Part shown: positions 10,461 through 22,732 of the stretch, piece by piece
Layout of the letters: each line of letters begins with the position of its first letter
Numbering within the stretch: the stretch's first letter is position 1
From: Lycorma delicatula
Lineage: Eukaryota; Arthropoda; Insecta; Hemiptera; Fulgoridae
NCBI RefSeq assembly: GCF_047948215.1
Contig: NC_134465.1
Span: 14,528,022-14,592,021 of the forward strand
Direction of reading: 5' to 3'
Length of the DNA: 64,000 bases
Notes under the pieces: generated by a model
Database searches by the model: none
What the model was told of the DNA's origin: nothing
What the model saw: the letters and a program-made list of their open reading frames with translations, nothing else
Made by a program: the position numbers and the translations under genes

Positions 10461-13400
10461 TTACAAGAAAACTTGCTTACTGTAACACGAATTTGATAAA
10501 TAATACTCGTATTTAGGATAATCTCACTTTCCCGTTCTTGTAACCGATAAAGCGGTAAAAACATATTACCCTATTTTTATTTTGGGTTTTAAAAATCTAT
10601 CGTCAATACCTATTTAGGTTAGGTCGATTTGGGTTATAATTGTTATTGTAAGCGTAACACAGTAACTTGTAATTTATATGAGAGAAAGTTATCTGTTTTT
10701 TCTTTTTCTTTAATGAAGCGTATTCAGAAGTAGAAAGAAAATAATTAACAAAGCAATCGGTTGACGGGAATTACTTTTTGCATTACTATTTTTTTTCCAT
10801 TTTTACCGTGTTACGTTATTTATAAGAATCTAAATAACGTAAAACTTTATGTACGCTAATTACTTCATGTTTGCCGATGATTTAATTATTATGAGCTTAA
10901 TTATTGGTTTAATAGAAACTGTAAAAAATCTAGGAAGCTATTATCTGTTTATATAATTTCATTAGCCTTTTATAATTTGCCTAATATCATGAAGAAAAAT
11001 TAAGGTATAGTATTTTCGGTTACTTTTTAATTTTGTTAGAATTTATACTCGTGTAAAACGAAAACATTTAAAAAAATTATATTAGTACTAAATTATATTT
11101 AGTTTTTAATTAATTTTTAATCGTCTAGTTTTTTAACATTTATTACGTAAAACAAACATATCGTGTCCGGTTCGATGATAATACGAAAGTATTTTTTGCC
11201 CTGAAAAACCAAAAAAAAGAAAAAAGAGCTAAAAGGCGGAAAAGTCTTCAACCGGTACATTTTTTTCTATCGGCCCGATATCATTCAGAAATAGAGCAGG
11301 ATCACCGGGAATCATTTTCTATAATTTAAAAAAGTTCAGTTAGTTTAGCGCATTTAATAAATCGTTATGGAAGGACAAAAAAAACAATCATGCAATACGA
11401 ATTGAGAATCTGGGCCTGTTAAAAATTTTAAAAGACTAATTATCGATGAACCGAATCGCCGGAAAAGTATAAAAATTTAAAATTGAATCGCCAGAAGCGG
11501 TTTAAAATCGGCTCTAAAAAAGCTGACAACACGGTTTTAGGACTTTACCGTCACGCGGCAAACGCCACGTCTCGAGAAATTCCTACAAGTGCGGGTCGTT
11601 TCTGACGCACTGTGCATCGTTTTATTTAAATATAATATTTTTCGTCTATTTAATTCAATGAGTCTTAGCTAAAGCGCGCACGCCTACCGTATTTAATTTG
11701 CGCGAGAGTGGCGGTACTACGGCGACGGTCAGCACTAACTAAACTAATATAATTTCACAACTTACACAGAACAAATTTAACTTGTACGGTCGGTAGACCG
11801 GTACAAGTTTTTAATCTTTAACAAATACGCCTAAGAAAAATGCGACCTTAATTAAGCGAAATCTCGAGATACCGAGCGTAACCTTGCTTTACAGTCTCGC
11901 TCTCTAGACATCTTAAGTTGAAAATTTAACGGCATCAATGGCCATTTAAATTTGACCGAGTTTGGTGAAAATTGGTCTTGAAGTTCTATAGATATAAGGT
12001 GATTTAGAGACCGACACCGAATACACACGCGTACATACGAATATTAACATCGGGAAAATTTCCATCCGTTTTTCGGATTTCTTAGGTGTCAAAACGTAAA
12101 GATCCGGTAAAAACTGCATATGCCCAAATTGGATCGCTTATAGTACGTTCCCTTCTAGAGCTATAGCGCTTTCTAGACGGGAAAGTAAAAAAAAAGATAT
12201 ATATAGCCTTACTTTTATGCCAAATTTCTACTTTTTTTGTCGACGGAATTTTGAGATATGACGGGGAAACGCTTAGAAATAGGTCTGAATATTCCCCCGT
12301 TCCAGACCATTTGACTTAAAACTTTGAAATTTTCAATCGCTTAATAAGTACTTTTATCGTACTAAAATTCAATTTTATACGACCGCTATACAAAAAGTAA
12401 AAAAATAAAATACCGAAAACTACTTCTTCCCCTTTTTTTATTTTGTCCAAATTTAATCTACACCGCAGACATAGAAAAACGTTTTTGAACGGTTTCCAAA
12501 GAATTTATATCGATCCGGTCCGTACGTATTTGTCAAAATACCGGCAGAATCGCGTACATAACTGCGTGTACTTTCAGGAAATTTCTGTAATTTTTTGGTC
12601 TTAAAACGTCGATATTCGCAAAAACGGCGATACACAAAATTATTTGCCGATCGCTACACTTTCCCTTTGTAGTTGTGCTGCTGCAACAGCAGCCTATCTA
12701 TCACCGGGGAAGCAAAAACACAGATCGGTATGAGTAACATTTAAACAATAGATTAAATTAAATCTGAATATCCGAATATTGGAATCGGTTGATTGTGAGA
12801 TCGTGTTTAATAAATATTTAGTATTTAATACATATATCTATTGTATTTATTTAATATAATACATATATTGTATTTAATACAAGTATTTATATATTTATTG
12901 GATAAAGAATTTGAATTTAAAGAATTTGAAGAACCGAGCAAATTAATCGTTTTCAAACGGTAGTCGTGATTTTAAATAAAACGCGAATAATTTTTTGCGA
13001 CTATATTTATCTCGGTCTTCAGTTTTTGTTACTGTAACCTTGTTTTTATTATTATTATCGTTTTGTTTAGGGTTGAGACGTGGAGCTTAAATTAAAAAAA
13101 AAATGTTGAAACTTTTGAAATTTGGTGTGTGTGTGTGTTACCGTAGAATATTAAAAACATTTAGTTCAATAAATTTAACGACTATAAATGTTATTAAGTC
13201 CAAAGCTTTAATTTTAATTGAGGAAAACGGTGACCGGTGTGGTACAAGGGGAATTGCCAAGGGCAGATAAACTATACGACGATGATTAATGTATTACACA
13301 ACTTTTTTTTTTTAATTTAAAAGAGAAATAACGGTTTAAAAATATTTTAATATTAAGATCGATGAACGATAAAGGAAATAAAACAAAATGTAATATAATT

Positions 13401-14529
13401 AAGTATTAAATCCTAGCTAGAAAATAAATGATAGCCGACAAATACTAGAACCTTTTTACACAGAGTAGAATTACCGAAACATAAAAATACTCTGCTTCCG
13501 GTAAGTTACGTCGGCGGATACCGATTCTCGACGATAATGACAACAATTGTATAACAGCGTGTCCTTGTATATGTATATATGCAGCGACAAAAATGTGACC
13601 TACCGCAAGAACGATTTTAGCATTGACATATGAAGCGCTGATTTTATTTGTACAGCTCAGTTAACGTAAATTTGAACACCGTAGGGCCATTTTCGAGTTC
13701 AAATCAACTTTTTCCTGACCGAATCTATTTTTAAGAATTCTTATCGTTAATGGCCCGCTTCACTCTTATCAAATCAGGTGTTTCTATGCCCCCTTTTAGA
13801 TATCTTCCGTTTTAAACGGCTACGTTAATATCGACCCCTTTTATTTCATCTTTCCGATTAAGATAACCCGTTAAGTTTTACAATTTCTCAAATACTGGCA
13901 TTTATTTCTGTAACGATGAAAACGCTCAAAATATCCGGATTCTTTTAAAGTCGTGAAAAACAACTCAAAATTTGACAGTCGGATACCCAAATAATTCTAC
14001 CGTTAATTTTGCGAGGTGTTTTTTTCCATCTTTAATAAACTCGTCTTAAATTATGCGCCGAATTAAATAGAAAATACGTTCTATTATTTAATCCTGTTAA
14101 AGGTTTGCGGTACATTTTCGACTAAGGTACTTAATATCTGAAAATATTTAACCCGTTTTCGACCGATTTATATTTTCCTATGAATAATACTTAAGCGGTT
14201 CCCGTTAAATAGTTTGTATTTTTTTTTTTTCATAACGAACTACAAAGTACAAAGAATTTGTTGTACGCCTTCGTTCAATCGATAAAAATTTGTTTTAAGC
14301 GTGTCACCCGCTTTTTATTGTTATTTATTTGTCTGATAGTAAATACGTTGTAGATCCAGGATCGCTGTATTAGAATTCATTATGATTTCCAAAATCGATA
14401 AATTTTTAATCGTACGTGTCTTTTTATTGTTTTATAATAAAATTTCTTAATATTTCTTTAAAATATATTTTCCTGGAATTAAACTATCTCTAATTGTAGA
14501 CATATAAAACATAAAAGGCATCATCTAAT
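10461..14529. other. Long stretch without recognisable genes
   Basis: About 4 kb of AT-rich DNA with no credible coding frame. A hairpin at 11779-11809 is listed separately. Around 12140-12180 an inverted repeat TTCCC-TCTAG / CTAGA-GGGAA occurs inside what may be an old dispersed repeat (11880-12350), but I could not find a second copy here to prove it. Confidence 0.5.
11779..11809. repeat. Hairpin, 9-bp plus 4-bp arms
   Basis: AACTTGTAC at 11779-11787 pairs with GTACAAGTT at 11801-11809. GGTC at 11788-11791 pairs with GACC at 11796-11799, leaving a single bulged G and a GGTA loop. No gene adjoins it. Confidence 0.75.
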
Positions 14530-15365
14530 ATGCCACATCATTTTAAGGGCACCGGGTGTCAGGGTGCTCACCAGACACGCTAATTTTAACCAATACCTGT
14601 TTTGGTTCGCCTGGCAGCTGATGATCTGTGCGTCTGCGCGGAGGTCCAGTCAAATGAACACCTGATGTTTGACTGCCTTGCTCTTGTGGGTGGGGGGGGG
14701 GCAGAGTCCGATCTTCCCTGGAACTTAGAGGTCAAGGGGAAAATTGGCCACTCGCAAGCGGCGAGTCAATGTGGCGAGAGCCGCATTGTCGGACCGTGTG
14801 GGAGTTCCTAGATGCGGTTGCTTTGTTCAACCGGCATCCGTAGTTTGCTTAAGGGAAAGACTCTTACCGCATTGCCGTGGGAAGCTAATCCTGAGTACGG
14901 CTGATTACCAGCCAATTATTATGGCTCTAAGCGCTATAAAATGGTGGACAGGTACTTGCTGGCATTAGCGACCTAGGCGTGGCAGCAAATTGCTGCTTAA
15001 ACAAAATAAATTTTATTATGTTTGTCATATATATTTTAAGTAGTTTACGGAGTGCGCCTACCCACTTTAGGAAATATATGACAAATGAATGGTTGGGACA
15101 CGTAAGCCGATGGTGTATGGCACCACGCTTAGTCCGCTCATGCTGTTACGTAAGCTCTAGGAGCTAACATAGCTCCCAGAGCTATGTTACATAGTTATAT
15201 TAAGGATACTGATCGCTAAACTTTTCGAGGCTCAGTTGCCATTTGAGGCACAGACATTCGGGCTTGTGCTTTTGGGTGACGGAATGGTGAATGGGGCGTT
15301 GGCGGGAGAAATTCTAAGCAAACCAAAATGCCACACCGTGTACACAGACCAGAATTAGCCAAACG
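14530..15365 (+). mobile_element. 5'-truncated LINE, 3' end (copy 2 of three)
   Basis: This is the plus-strand counterpart of 7360-8335. The frame near 14602 reads RLAADDLCVCAEVQSNEHLM and then FDCLAL before a G-run shifts it; the residual C-terminus (GESRIVGPCGSS, normally WREPHCRTVWEF in copy 1) is legible in another frame. The 3' region has AAGCGCTATAAAATGGTGG, GGCGTGGCAGC, the nested hairpin at 15085-15141 and TTGGCGGGAGAAATTC near 15300. A further perfect 10-bp hairpin, AACATAGCTC/GAGCTATGTT, lies at 15166-15188. It may continue up to the hAT remnant at 15552. Confidence 0.72.
15085..15141 (+). promoter_or_regulatory. Conserved nested stem-loop in LINE 3' region (copy 2)
   Basis: The outer arms are ATGAATGG (15085-15092) and CCGCTCAT (15134-15141), 41 nt apart, with one mismatch and one G-T pair. 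The inner arms are TGGTG and CACCA (15111-15125). The first outer pair is A-T here but G-C in the other two copies, a paired change. Confidence 0.55.
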
Positions 15366-15551
15366 AAACGAGCCGACTTCTCCCTAAAAGCACCACGGCC
15401 GGAAAGAAACCGACTTATATACTTGTTAGGGGACACTCAAGCTGCATCCCGCGGACTCCTCACATCAGGGAAATGACCGTGCGTGTAACGCCCATCAGCT
15501 GTCTCATCCTATCTAGCTTGCCACAATTGAAATCCGAGCAGTTATTTAAAT

Positions 15552-17170
15552 TATGGTTTTACCTCATCGGATGGAAGGCCACAGTGCATTATATACTTTC
15601 AAGTCCTCACCGGTGAAAGCATGAAGCCATCAAACTTAATTCGATACTTGGAAACTAAACATTCGATCGTAAAATCAAACCTTTGGATTTCAAAAAAAAA
15701 AAAATTACCTACTTTGAAAAATCGACGAGCTTTTATTTGTAAATCAAGCCGTACTGATAAAAGTATATTGAAGCGTCTAGCGTTAAGAGCATTCTCCTAG
15801 CGTTAAGAGTAGCTAAGATGTCCAAATCCTATACGATTGCAGAAATCCTCATACTGCCTGCTGCAGTTGATACGGTCAGTGTTTTAATAGGCGTAGAAGA
15901 AGCAAAAAAAAACTGAAAAGAATTCCGCTTTGTAACGACACAATATCAAGGCGAATCGATGACACGGCTGCCGATGTTCGCGATCAGGTAATTCAGCAAA
16001 TTAGTTTAAGTGAATTTTTTAGTATTCCATTTGATGAATCGACAGATTTAGCAAACGTTTCTCATTTCTTATGTTTTGTGAGATATGAATACGATAGGGA
16101 AAAATCAGTCAAAGAAAATATTTTGTTTTGAAAATAAATGACCTGGTCGTGCAACAGGACAATGTCTTTTAGATGTTTTTTATGAAACTACTAAAAACTA
16201 TATTAAAGGCGACAGAGGAAAGAACAGCGGATTTCTGGAAAAATTCTAACATCGTTATACACCAAGGGCGGAAATGACGCTCTGCTTCCTTCATAGACAT
16301 GCGCTTACTGCAAAAAATATGCCGGAAAATCTCAAAGTTTTTGTAAAGCTGTAAAAACGGTTAATTTTATTGAAAGTCGACCGTTTCAGAATAGACTGCT
16401 AAACTATGCGATGAAATGGGCGAAAAAAAATCTGTTCTTTTCCTTACAGAAGCCAGATGGTTATCGCGAGGTGAATTAATTTCCTGGGATTGGATGACAA
16501 ACGCCATTTCAGTGTTTTTGCAGAATAATGAGTATATGTTGCTACCGGCTTACTTAGCTCTTGTATTTTCGCATCTGAACGACTCGAATGTGAATTTTCC
16601 AGAACGCGATAAAAGCATTTTATTAATGACCGACAAAGGTTGTGCTTTCATCGAGAAGCTTGATATCTGGATTATTCGCCTTTAAAGATTTTGATATGTT
16701 TCCACTCGATTTCGATTACGCTGAGAAAAAGTCGGATGAAGAAGAAATTATTATTCACCACAGTTTGTGTATCAAAGATGCGTTTGCGTGTGCGTGTGCT
16801 AAAAATTCAGTCGGCGGAGTATTTTCCGAAAGATAAAATGATTTCTCGAAGAAACGGGTACCGAATCCATTTAGTGAAAACGCTGTTGCAGCCGCTGTTA
16901 CCGGTTGAGATTCACGACCGGCTCAACGAAACGTCTGCAGATAAAACTTTCCGACTACAATTCACATCTGAAGATTAAGAGACGTTTCGGCAATAATGAA
17001 TACGGCAATTTAGACACTGAAGCGTCGAAAATATTAATCCCTTCGCCAAGTCTTACCTCTGTGAAAAGGTTTTTCGTCTACGGTCGCGCTAAAAACTAAA
17101 CATAGAAATCGACTTTTATCGCTTTTCTGTGTTTGTAACATAGATCCACCTACGGAGAAATTTTTAAACG
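15552..17170 (+). pseudogene. hAT transposase pseudogene, BED-finger (SCAND3/ZBED5-like)
   Basis: Order of recognisable parts on the plus strand: a BED-type finger remnant near 15552-15665 (YGFTSSDGRPQC, then GESMKPSNLIRYLETKH, with the second Cys and one His lost). Next comes LCNDTISRRIDD and FSIPFDESTDLANVSHFLCF at about 15935-16080, holding the first catalytic Asp. Then the TEARWLSRG motif near 16445, YLALVFSHLNDSN near 16545, and ADKTFRLQF plus a KILIPSPS segment near 16930-17035. The last two correspond to the C-terminal hAT dimerisation domain, followed by KTKHRNRL near 17095. Several stops and shifts break it. I found no convincing 8-bp duplication or terminal inverted repeat. Confidence 0.8.
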
Positions 17171-18440
17171 GATAACAAAGCTAAATAAATTGTTTATAAT
17201 AAATGATTTTTTTTCCATAAATGGTTTTATTATCGTTTACGTGTAAAGCTGTAGGCTAATTTTGCGACTCCCTTTCACATCACCGTGACCCCCGGTCTGA
17301 AGAAAGCTGGTATACACCTAATAAATTTGTATATTTTGCTTTTTAAGACTCCGTCTAAGCAGGCGGCAAATTCTTCAAATAAACATTATTTAATATAATA
17401 AATATAGTACTCCGATGTTGGTTTTCTAAGCTGAATATTATGTTTTCACGGCAAGTCTCTGAATTAATAAAAGTAACGCGCTTAGAAAAAACTACTGAAG
17501 TAGATGCATCCTCTTCAAAAATATTAAATAACATTTTTTTAAAGCTAAAGTTTTTTCCTTATTGGCATATACCCAATATAGCTTGTTATATGTATGTATA
17601 CGTGTGACGTATAGCCATTATCGGTTGGCTATTATTATACTAATTCCATTATCGGTTATTATTCAATAGCACTTGTGACATTATTTTATAAGTCCCCGGC
17701 AGCAATGAAACACCTCTACAGTTGATATCCGTCTTGGAGTTTATTTTTTGGAGCGGATGGGGCTACCTTCCGTTCTTCCGGAATTCCCTTCTCTTCTCAA
17801 ATTTTATGAAACATCCCTATGGTCTTCCGAATAAATCACTTCGTCTTCTCCAGAATCTATATTATTTACATCTTTAAACTTATACAAAACTAAGAACGTT
17901 TTCAACGATCGTAAAAACATTATTTAATGTGGAGAAAATTAAATATGAATCCGTATGTAATACTTGCACTTATAATTTATAGATTTTGAAAACGTTTAAG
18001 CAATCCATTTTTATTACCGACGTTGTGAAATTATTGCGGTTTTATTTCGATAGATTTTCGATGTCCTTGTTGAGATACGGTTGGCAGTACATAAAGAATT
18101 ATTTATTTTCTTGGGTAAAAGGTTTCAAATTAAAAAAATAACACAATAAAGCTTAGGCGTAACAATTAATAATCAATTAAATTAATGTTAATTAATTAAT
18201 TTAAATGTCACGAAAGAAAGAAGGGTTGCTTGGACAAGTTGTATGTAATGAACCGTTTAATCGAAATAATTTTGAATTTACCCTATTAAACTTTACAAAT
18301 AATTAGGTCAAGTGAGTTTTACAAACGTGTGTTGTTAAGACTCGGGTTTCATTTCCTCCTTGTTTTTTTGTTTCTTTTACGACCTCATAGGATCACTTTA
18401 GTTCAATTTCTGGGCCAATCCATTTTGTAATCGGTTCTTC
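17171..18440. other. No gene recognised; holds one copy of a dispersed repeat
   Basis: No credible coding frame was found. The GC-richer 17690-17850 segment could not be assigned. Positions 18101-18312 match 20785-20981 (listed separately). Confidence 0.5.
18101..18312 (+). repeat. Unclassified dispersed repeat, copy 1
   Basis: This segment shares GGTTTCAAATTAAAAAAA, TAACACAATAAAGCTT, ATTAATGTTAATT, GTCACGA, TTGCTTGGAC and AATAATTAGGTC, in the same order and spacing, with 20785-20981. Both copies are in the same orientation about 2.7 kb apart. Neither encodes anything obvious. Confidence 0.7.
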
Positions 18441-19480
18441 TTATTTCCGAATCGTGTAAGTTATTTTATTCTTGCTTCTTTTCTTTTTGCCCAGATCCTT
18501 TTGAGGCGTTCTGATCATTGGAGCCTGTCCTCGTCTGTTGGATTTATTTTTGATTTTAGGTTGAAATGTTATCGTATTAGTTTTAATTAGTTTGTCGTAT
18601 TTTCCAGATTTTGTGATTAGATCTTTGGAGATTCTCAACTCTTCCGTATCTTTTCGGACTTCCTTTATCCATTTCGGTTTCGTTGTTCTTTCTCGGTATA
18701 AGTTAATTATTTGGTTTGCAAGTCTGGTGTTTTCTACTCTAAGTAGGTGCCCCGAGAATGAAATTCTTTTTTTCCTGAAGAAATTTATCAGCGGGTTTAT
18801 TATTTTATATACTTCTTCATTTGGGATTATCCTACACTGTCCTACTATGCTTTTCTTGTTTATACATTTTCTGACTATCTTCCTTTCTATCTTTTCGATC
18901 CTTTCTACTTCTCTAATTTTGTTAGGTCCGAAGAGAGTCTCGCTGGCGTATTATATTTCTGAAATAATTACTGTTTGGTAACGTCTGATTTTAGTTTTTG
19001 TCGATAGGTCAAAACATATTATATATGTTTTGGGTAGTTATTAATGATTTTTTAAGTTTCTCGGTTCTTTCTTGCCGGTTTATTTTCTCATCGATATTAC
19101 GTGTTACGGTATCTATACTAGGTATTTAAATTTTCCCATTAGTTCCACTTTGTTTCCGTTTACGTTTACACGATTAATGCGTAGCGGATCCCTGACCGTA
19201 ATTTTAGTTTTTTCGTATGATATATTCAATCCTATTTTTTCAGCAAGTTATATTCGGGTGCTAGCTTCTTTTATGTTGTTTTAGAGGAGGGCTAGATCGT
19301 CTGCGAAACCCAGGCGGTTTACTTTAATTTTTGTTCCGATGTTTATTCTTTCCGGATTTAATTTTCTCCATTCGCCTCCTTTTTTATTTGTGAAAATAAA
19401 AAATTTACTTTTTTTGTTACTCTTATTAAATGAATTTGTCTAATGCTCTTCTGTTGGTCGGTCTAGTTCCATCCTTCAAA
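18441..19480 (-). pseudogene. EN-RT LINE reverse transcriptase fragment
   Basis: On the minus strand the reading near 19380-19280 is RINIGTKIKVNRLGFADDLA, with the catalytic FADD motif of reverse transcriptase at 19296-19307. It continues with GLNISYEKTKI, INRVNVNGNKVELMGKFKYL (19200-19110) in the thumb region. Downstream parts end in RISKDLITKSGKYDKL and a basic tail near 18441-18640. This is the second half of an endonuclease-RT LINE ORF2, similar in type to the element at 36056-38262. Frameshifts and stops are frequent, and the endonuclease and the RT fingers are missing. Confidence 0.72.
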
Positions 19481-22053
19481 GAATCAACACGTGTTTATTA
19501 CAAACGTATAATTAATTAATATAATAACGTTTTATATATATGAATTACAAGTTCAAAGGATATAATAAAAATAATTTATATTATAAAGGAATTAAAGATT
19601 TTTATTTATTTTAATGTAGCGTTGAAATAATAAAATATTTAGAATAATTAAACCTAACCGAGGTATTGAACCAAGGCGGCATATTATTTGACACGTGTAT
19701 CGTTATAATATTCGCATACGACGGTAAGAATGTGCGTGTGAAAAATTATTTTACAGATGTTATTTCTTCGATCGATTAATATCCACGAAGAATATAAAAC
19801 GGAACATTTATTAGTTCCTATTTAGTTTGAAATTATCTTTCTTCTCTTACTTATTAGCACCTTACATTCGTTGATTTATTCATGTCGTTATTAGTTTTCT
19901 TTAATAAAGTTATCGAGTCGAATAATCTTTTCGTATACGCTTATCGAGATTAAAGTTTACAATGAACGCTAATTATAATGTAACGCATTTGAAATTTATT
20001 ATAATTAGGGTATTGTTAATCGACTATTTATAAACTTCTTATATCTTATCGATGTTTTAAATTTACACCTATCTTTTTCTACCGATCGTTTCGTTATCGA
20101 AAGCAAATGTCGGCTTATATAAATTTAACTACGGGTAAAATTTCTCTTAAATTAAGGACGTTCATTATTAAGACGAAGACAAAGAGCTTAAGAAAAAAGA
20201 ATTTTTTTAAATACTTGTACGTTCTTTGCGGCGAGAAAAGAATCGCAACGGTTTTAAGGTAGTTTTTGTAGCTGCAATCGCAGACTTCTTATAAGAGAGA
20301 CGGTACAGAAGATCACTTTCGTATTGTGTTGATTGCAAATCGTCAGTTGACGCGAAGTATTTAATCAAATTTTTATTCTCTAATATCCCTCGATCCTCGA
20401 CTTATTAAATATTTTTTCATTAATATATAAATTTCTTATTCGGCGTATCAAAAATTTTTTTTTTCCAATTTATAAAAATAATTATTTCTTTTAGATGAAA
20501 ACCGGAAAATATCGATCAACGATTAATCGAGAACGATTAGTTTCTAATATAAAATTTTATTTTGCTCGTTTTACAGTACATAAATTTGAGTAAGGTAAAA
20601 ATTCATTAATGAAATGAAATCGGGTCGATTAATAATAAATAAAATGTAGAATAAAGTAAGGCTTTCCAAAATTGTTTAACGTTATTATGAAGTTATTTAT
20701 TAGATTTCAAAGGTACTGGAAAAATATTATTACTGTAAATATTAGGTACTGGAAAAATATTACGCGACTAATAGCTATAACGAGTTTATTTTTTTGGGTA
20801 AACGGTTTCAAATTAAAAAAAATAACACAATAAAGCTTTGGCTTATAATTGATAATTACATTAATGTTAATTTGTTAATGTAGACGTCACGACAGAAAAA
20901 TGTTTGCTTGGACGAGCTATACGTTAAGAACCACTTAACGTTATTAATCCTTGATCTTTTATTTATAAATAATTAGGTCTAAGCGTTTTAAAAATTACGC
21001 GTAAAAAATTCTATTCTTTTTTTTTGTCATTTCGATTTAGCGCAGATTCAACATTCCGCAACTTCGTTCTGGGTTTTCCGTTCTCAGTAAATATTTTTTT
21101 TTTTATTAATTTAAGTAGGTATTATAACAGAATACTATTACAATATGCACCTTTAATAATTTCGTTTGACTGAGGGGGTAAGCCAAACGATTGAGAAGGA
21201 AGGATACTATAAGGAAGGAACTATTAATTATTCCCCCCCGTCTCAGCCGCCTAGAAAAAGTACAGTCGCTTCACGTGATATAAATTTTGATAATCCTTAC
21301 GGATGCAGCTGTTTCGCTTTGAAGTAAAAATAAAATAATTAAGCTAAGATTTCTGTCGAGTTTGCGTTAAGGTAGTTATTTTTATTAAAATCGTTTACAT
21401 TTTAACCATAAAAATAAATCTTGTTAATGAAATTTCTCCAGAAAAAAAAGAAAATCGGTCAAAAACCGAGATGATTTAATAAATATCAAAACTCTTAATG
21501 TACAAAGATAAAAAGATATACGTTTTTATTTATGATAATTTCTCTTTCACCGCTTAAGAGTGTGTCTAATGATAAAATTATTAAGACAAAAACCTTATGT
21601 AACATTAGTCAAATAATTATATGAAAATTGATGCGCGATAAAAGATATTTTTTACTTTATCGTACTATTAATTTTTGCGTTATACATGTATGCTGATTAT
21701 AAAAAACAAATGACTTTTTTCAGATTCAACCGAAAGAGAGACGGAATAAAGAGAAATACTAATTATCTTTGAAACGTTGACAGGTAACAATAAAAAACAA
21801 TTTATTTATTTATTTATACGTACAACGATTAATCGTTAGAAATTTATTACGTAAAATATAATAAGTTATTATTAATTTCTAAAGTACTGAAAAAATTCAC
21901 CTCGTAGTTATGATGAAATTCTTTACAAATCGACTGACCGTTTATTCTATTTCATTAAGTATTATTTTAATTTTCTTAAGTATATTAATTTTTAAAATAT
22001 ATTTTTCCTGACAGAGTTGAAACACTGCGTATAACGATTTCTTTCACTCTCAA
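19481..22053. other. No gene recognised; holds second copy of a dispersed repeat
   Basis: AT-rich DNA. Positions 20712-20757 contain a short direct repeat of GGTACTGGAAAAATATTA. The 20785-20981 segment is the second dispersed repeat copy. This region shows the strongest CpG excess I counted. Confidence 0.5.
20785..20981 (+). repeat. Unclassified dispersed repeat, copy 2
   Basis: Direct-oriented relative of 18101-18312, with differences scattered along the length and a few small indels. The flanks do not match. Confidence 0.7.
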
Positions 22054-22055
22054 TA

Positions 22056-22730
22056 AAAAAGGACGGTGCGTGTGTTTGTTTGTTGTGTATGCGCTCCCAT
22101 TTCTATTTTAGCTGCTTCTGGCGCAGAACGGACCACCGGTATTGCACCGGGCGGCTGCACTCAGGGCACGAACAATTTATACTTCTCGAACGATTCTTCT
22201 TGATACGAACGATTTATTAGTAGTTAAAATATAAAAAAGTAGATAAAAAAGGAAAACATTGGAGGTAGAGCCGTGTCAAAAAATCACAACACAAGAAACA
22301 GCCAAAATTGCTCAGAATTTGAAGATTTCCGTCGTAAAAGTTTTTGTTGTTGTTAGTAGCCAAATTGATGATTTAGTTACAATCTGTAAAAATATTTATA
22401 AAAATCATGTGTAGTGAAACAGACCGTTTAACATTTTCGAAGCGGGCCTACAGCCCCGATTTCTACTGACAATCACAGCAGGAATCGGCTATACAATCGA
22501 CATCGTTTTTTTTTCAGAGAAAATAATTGATTATTATTAATCATCGATTATTATTATTAGCGATATGTTAAATGATTATTATTTCGTACAGCCGCTTCAC
22601 GCAAATTATAACGACAACAATTATTATAATAAACCGATAAATTTATATTTAACAAATTTAGAAACGCACTGTTTCTAAAATAAAAATGAGAGTGCATACA
22701 ACAAACAACCAAACCCGCGCAATCCTTTTT
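22056..22730. mobile_element. Non-autonomous DNA transposon, 675 bp, about 50-bp terminal inverted repeats
   Basis: The left end at 22056 reads AAAAAGGACGGTGCG and goes on through TTTGTTTGTTGTGTATGCGC and CCATTTCTATTTTAG (to about 22112). The right end, reverse-complemented from 22730, reads AAAAAGGATTGCGCG then TTTGGTTGTTTGTTGTATGC and TCATTTTTATTTTAG. The arms match over about 50 bases with a few substitutions and indels. A TA dinucleotide flanks both sides (22054-22055 and 22731-22732), as expected for Tc1/mariner-type insertion. The interior has no transposase, so it would have needed one in trans. It resembles a MITE or an internally deleted transposon. Confidence 0.8.
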
Positions 22731-22732
22731 TA

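Noticed and set aside
11880..12350. Dispersed repeat with TTCCC-TCTAG inverted motif
   Set aside because: No second copy in the window and no terminal repeats; it may be real but is not supportable here.
18592..19284. Hydrophobic plus-strand frames that look like membrane proteins
   Set aside because: They are antisense to a LINE reverse transcriptase fragment with a clear FADD motif on the minus strand.
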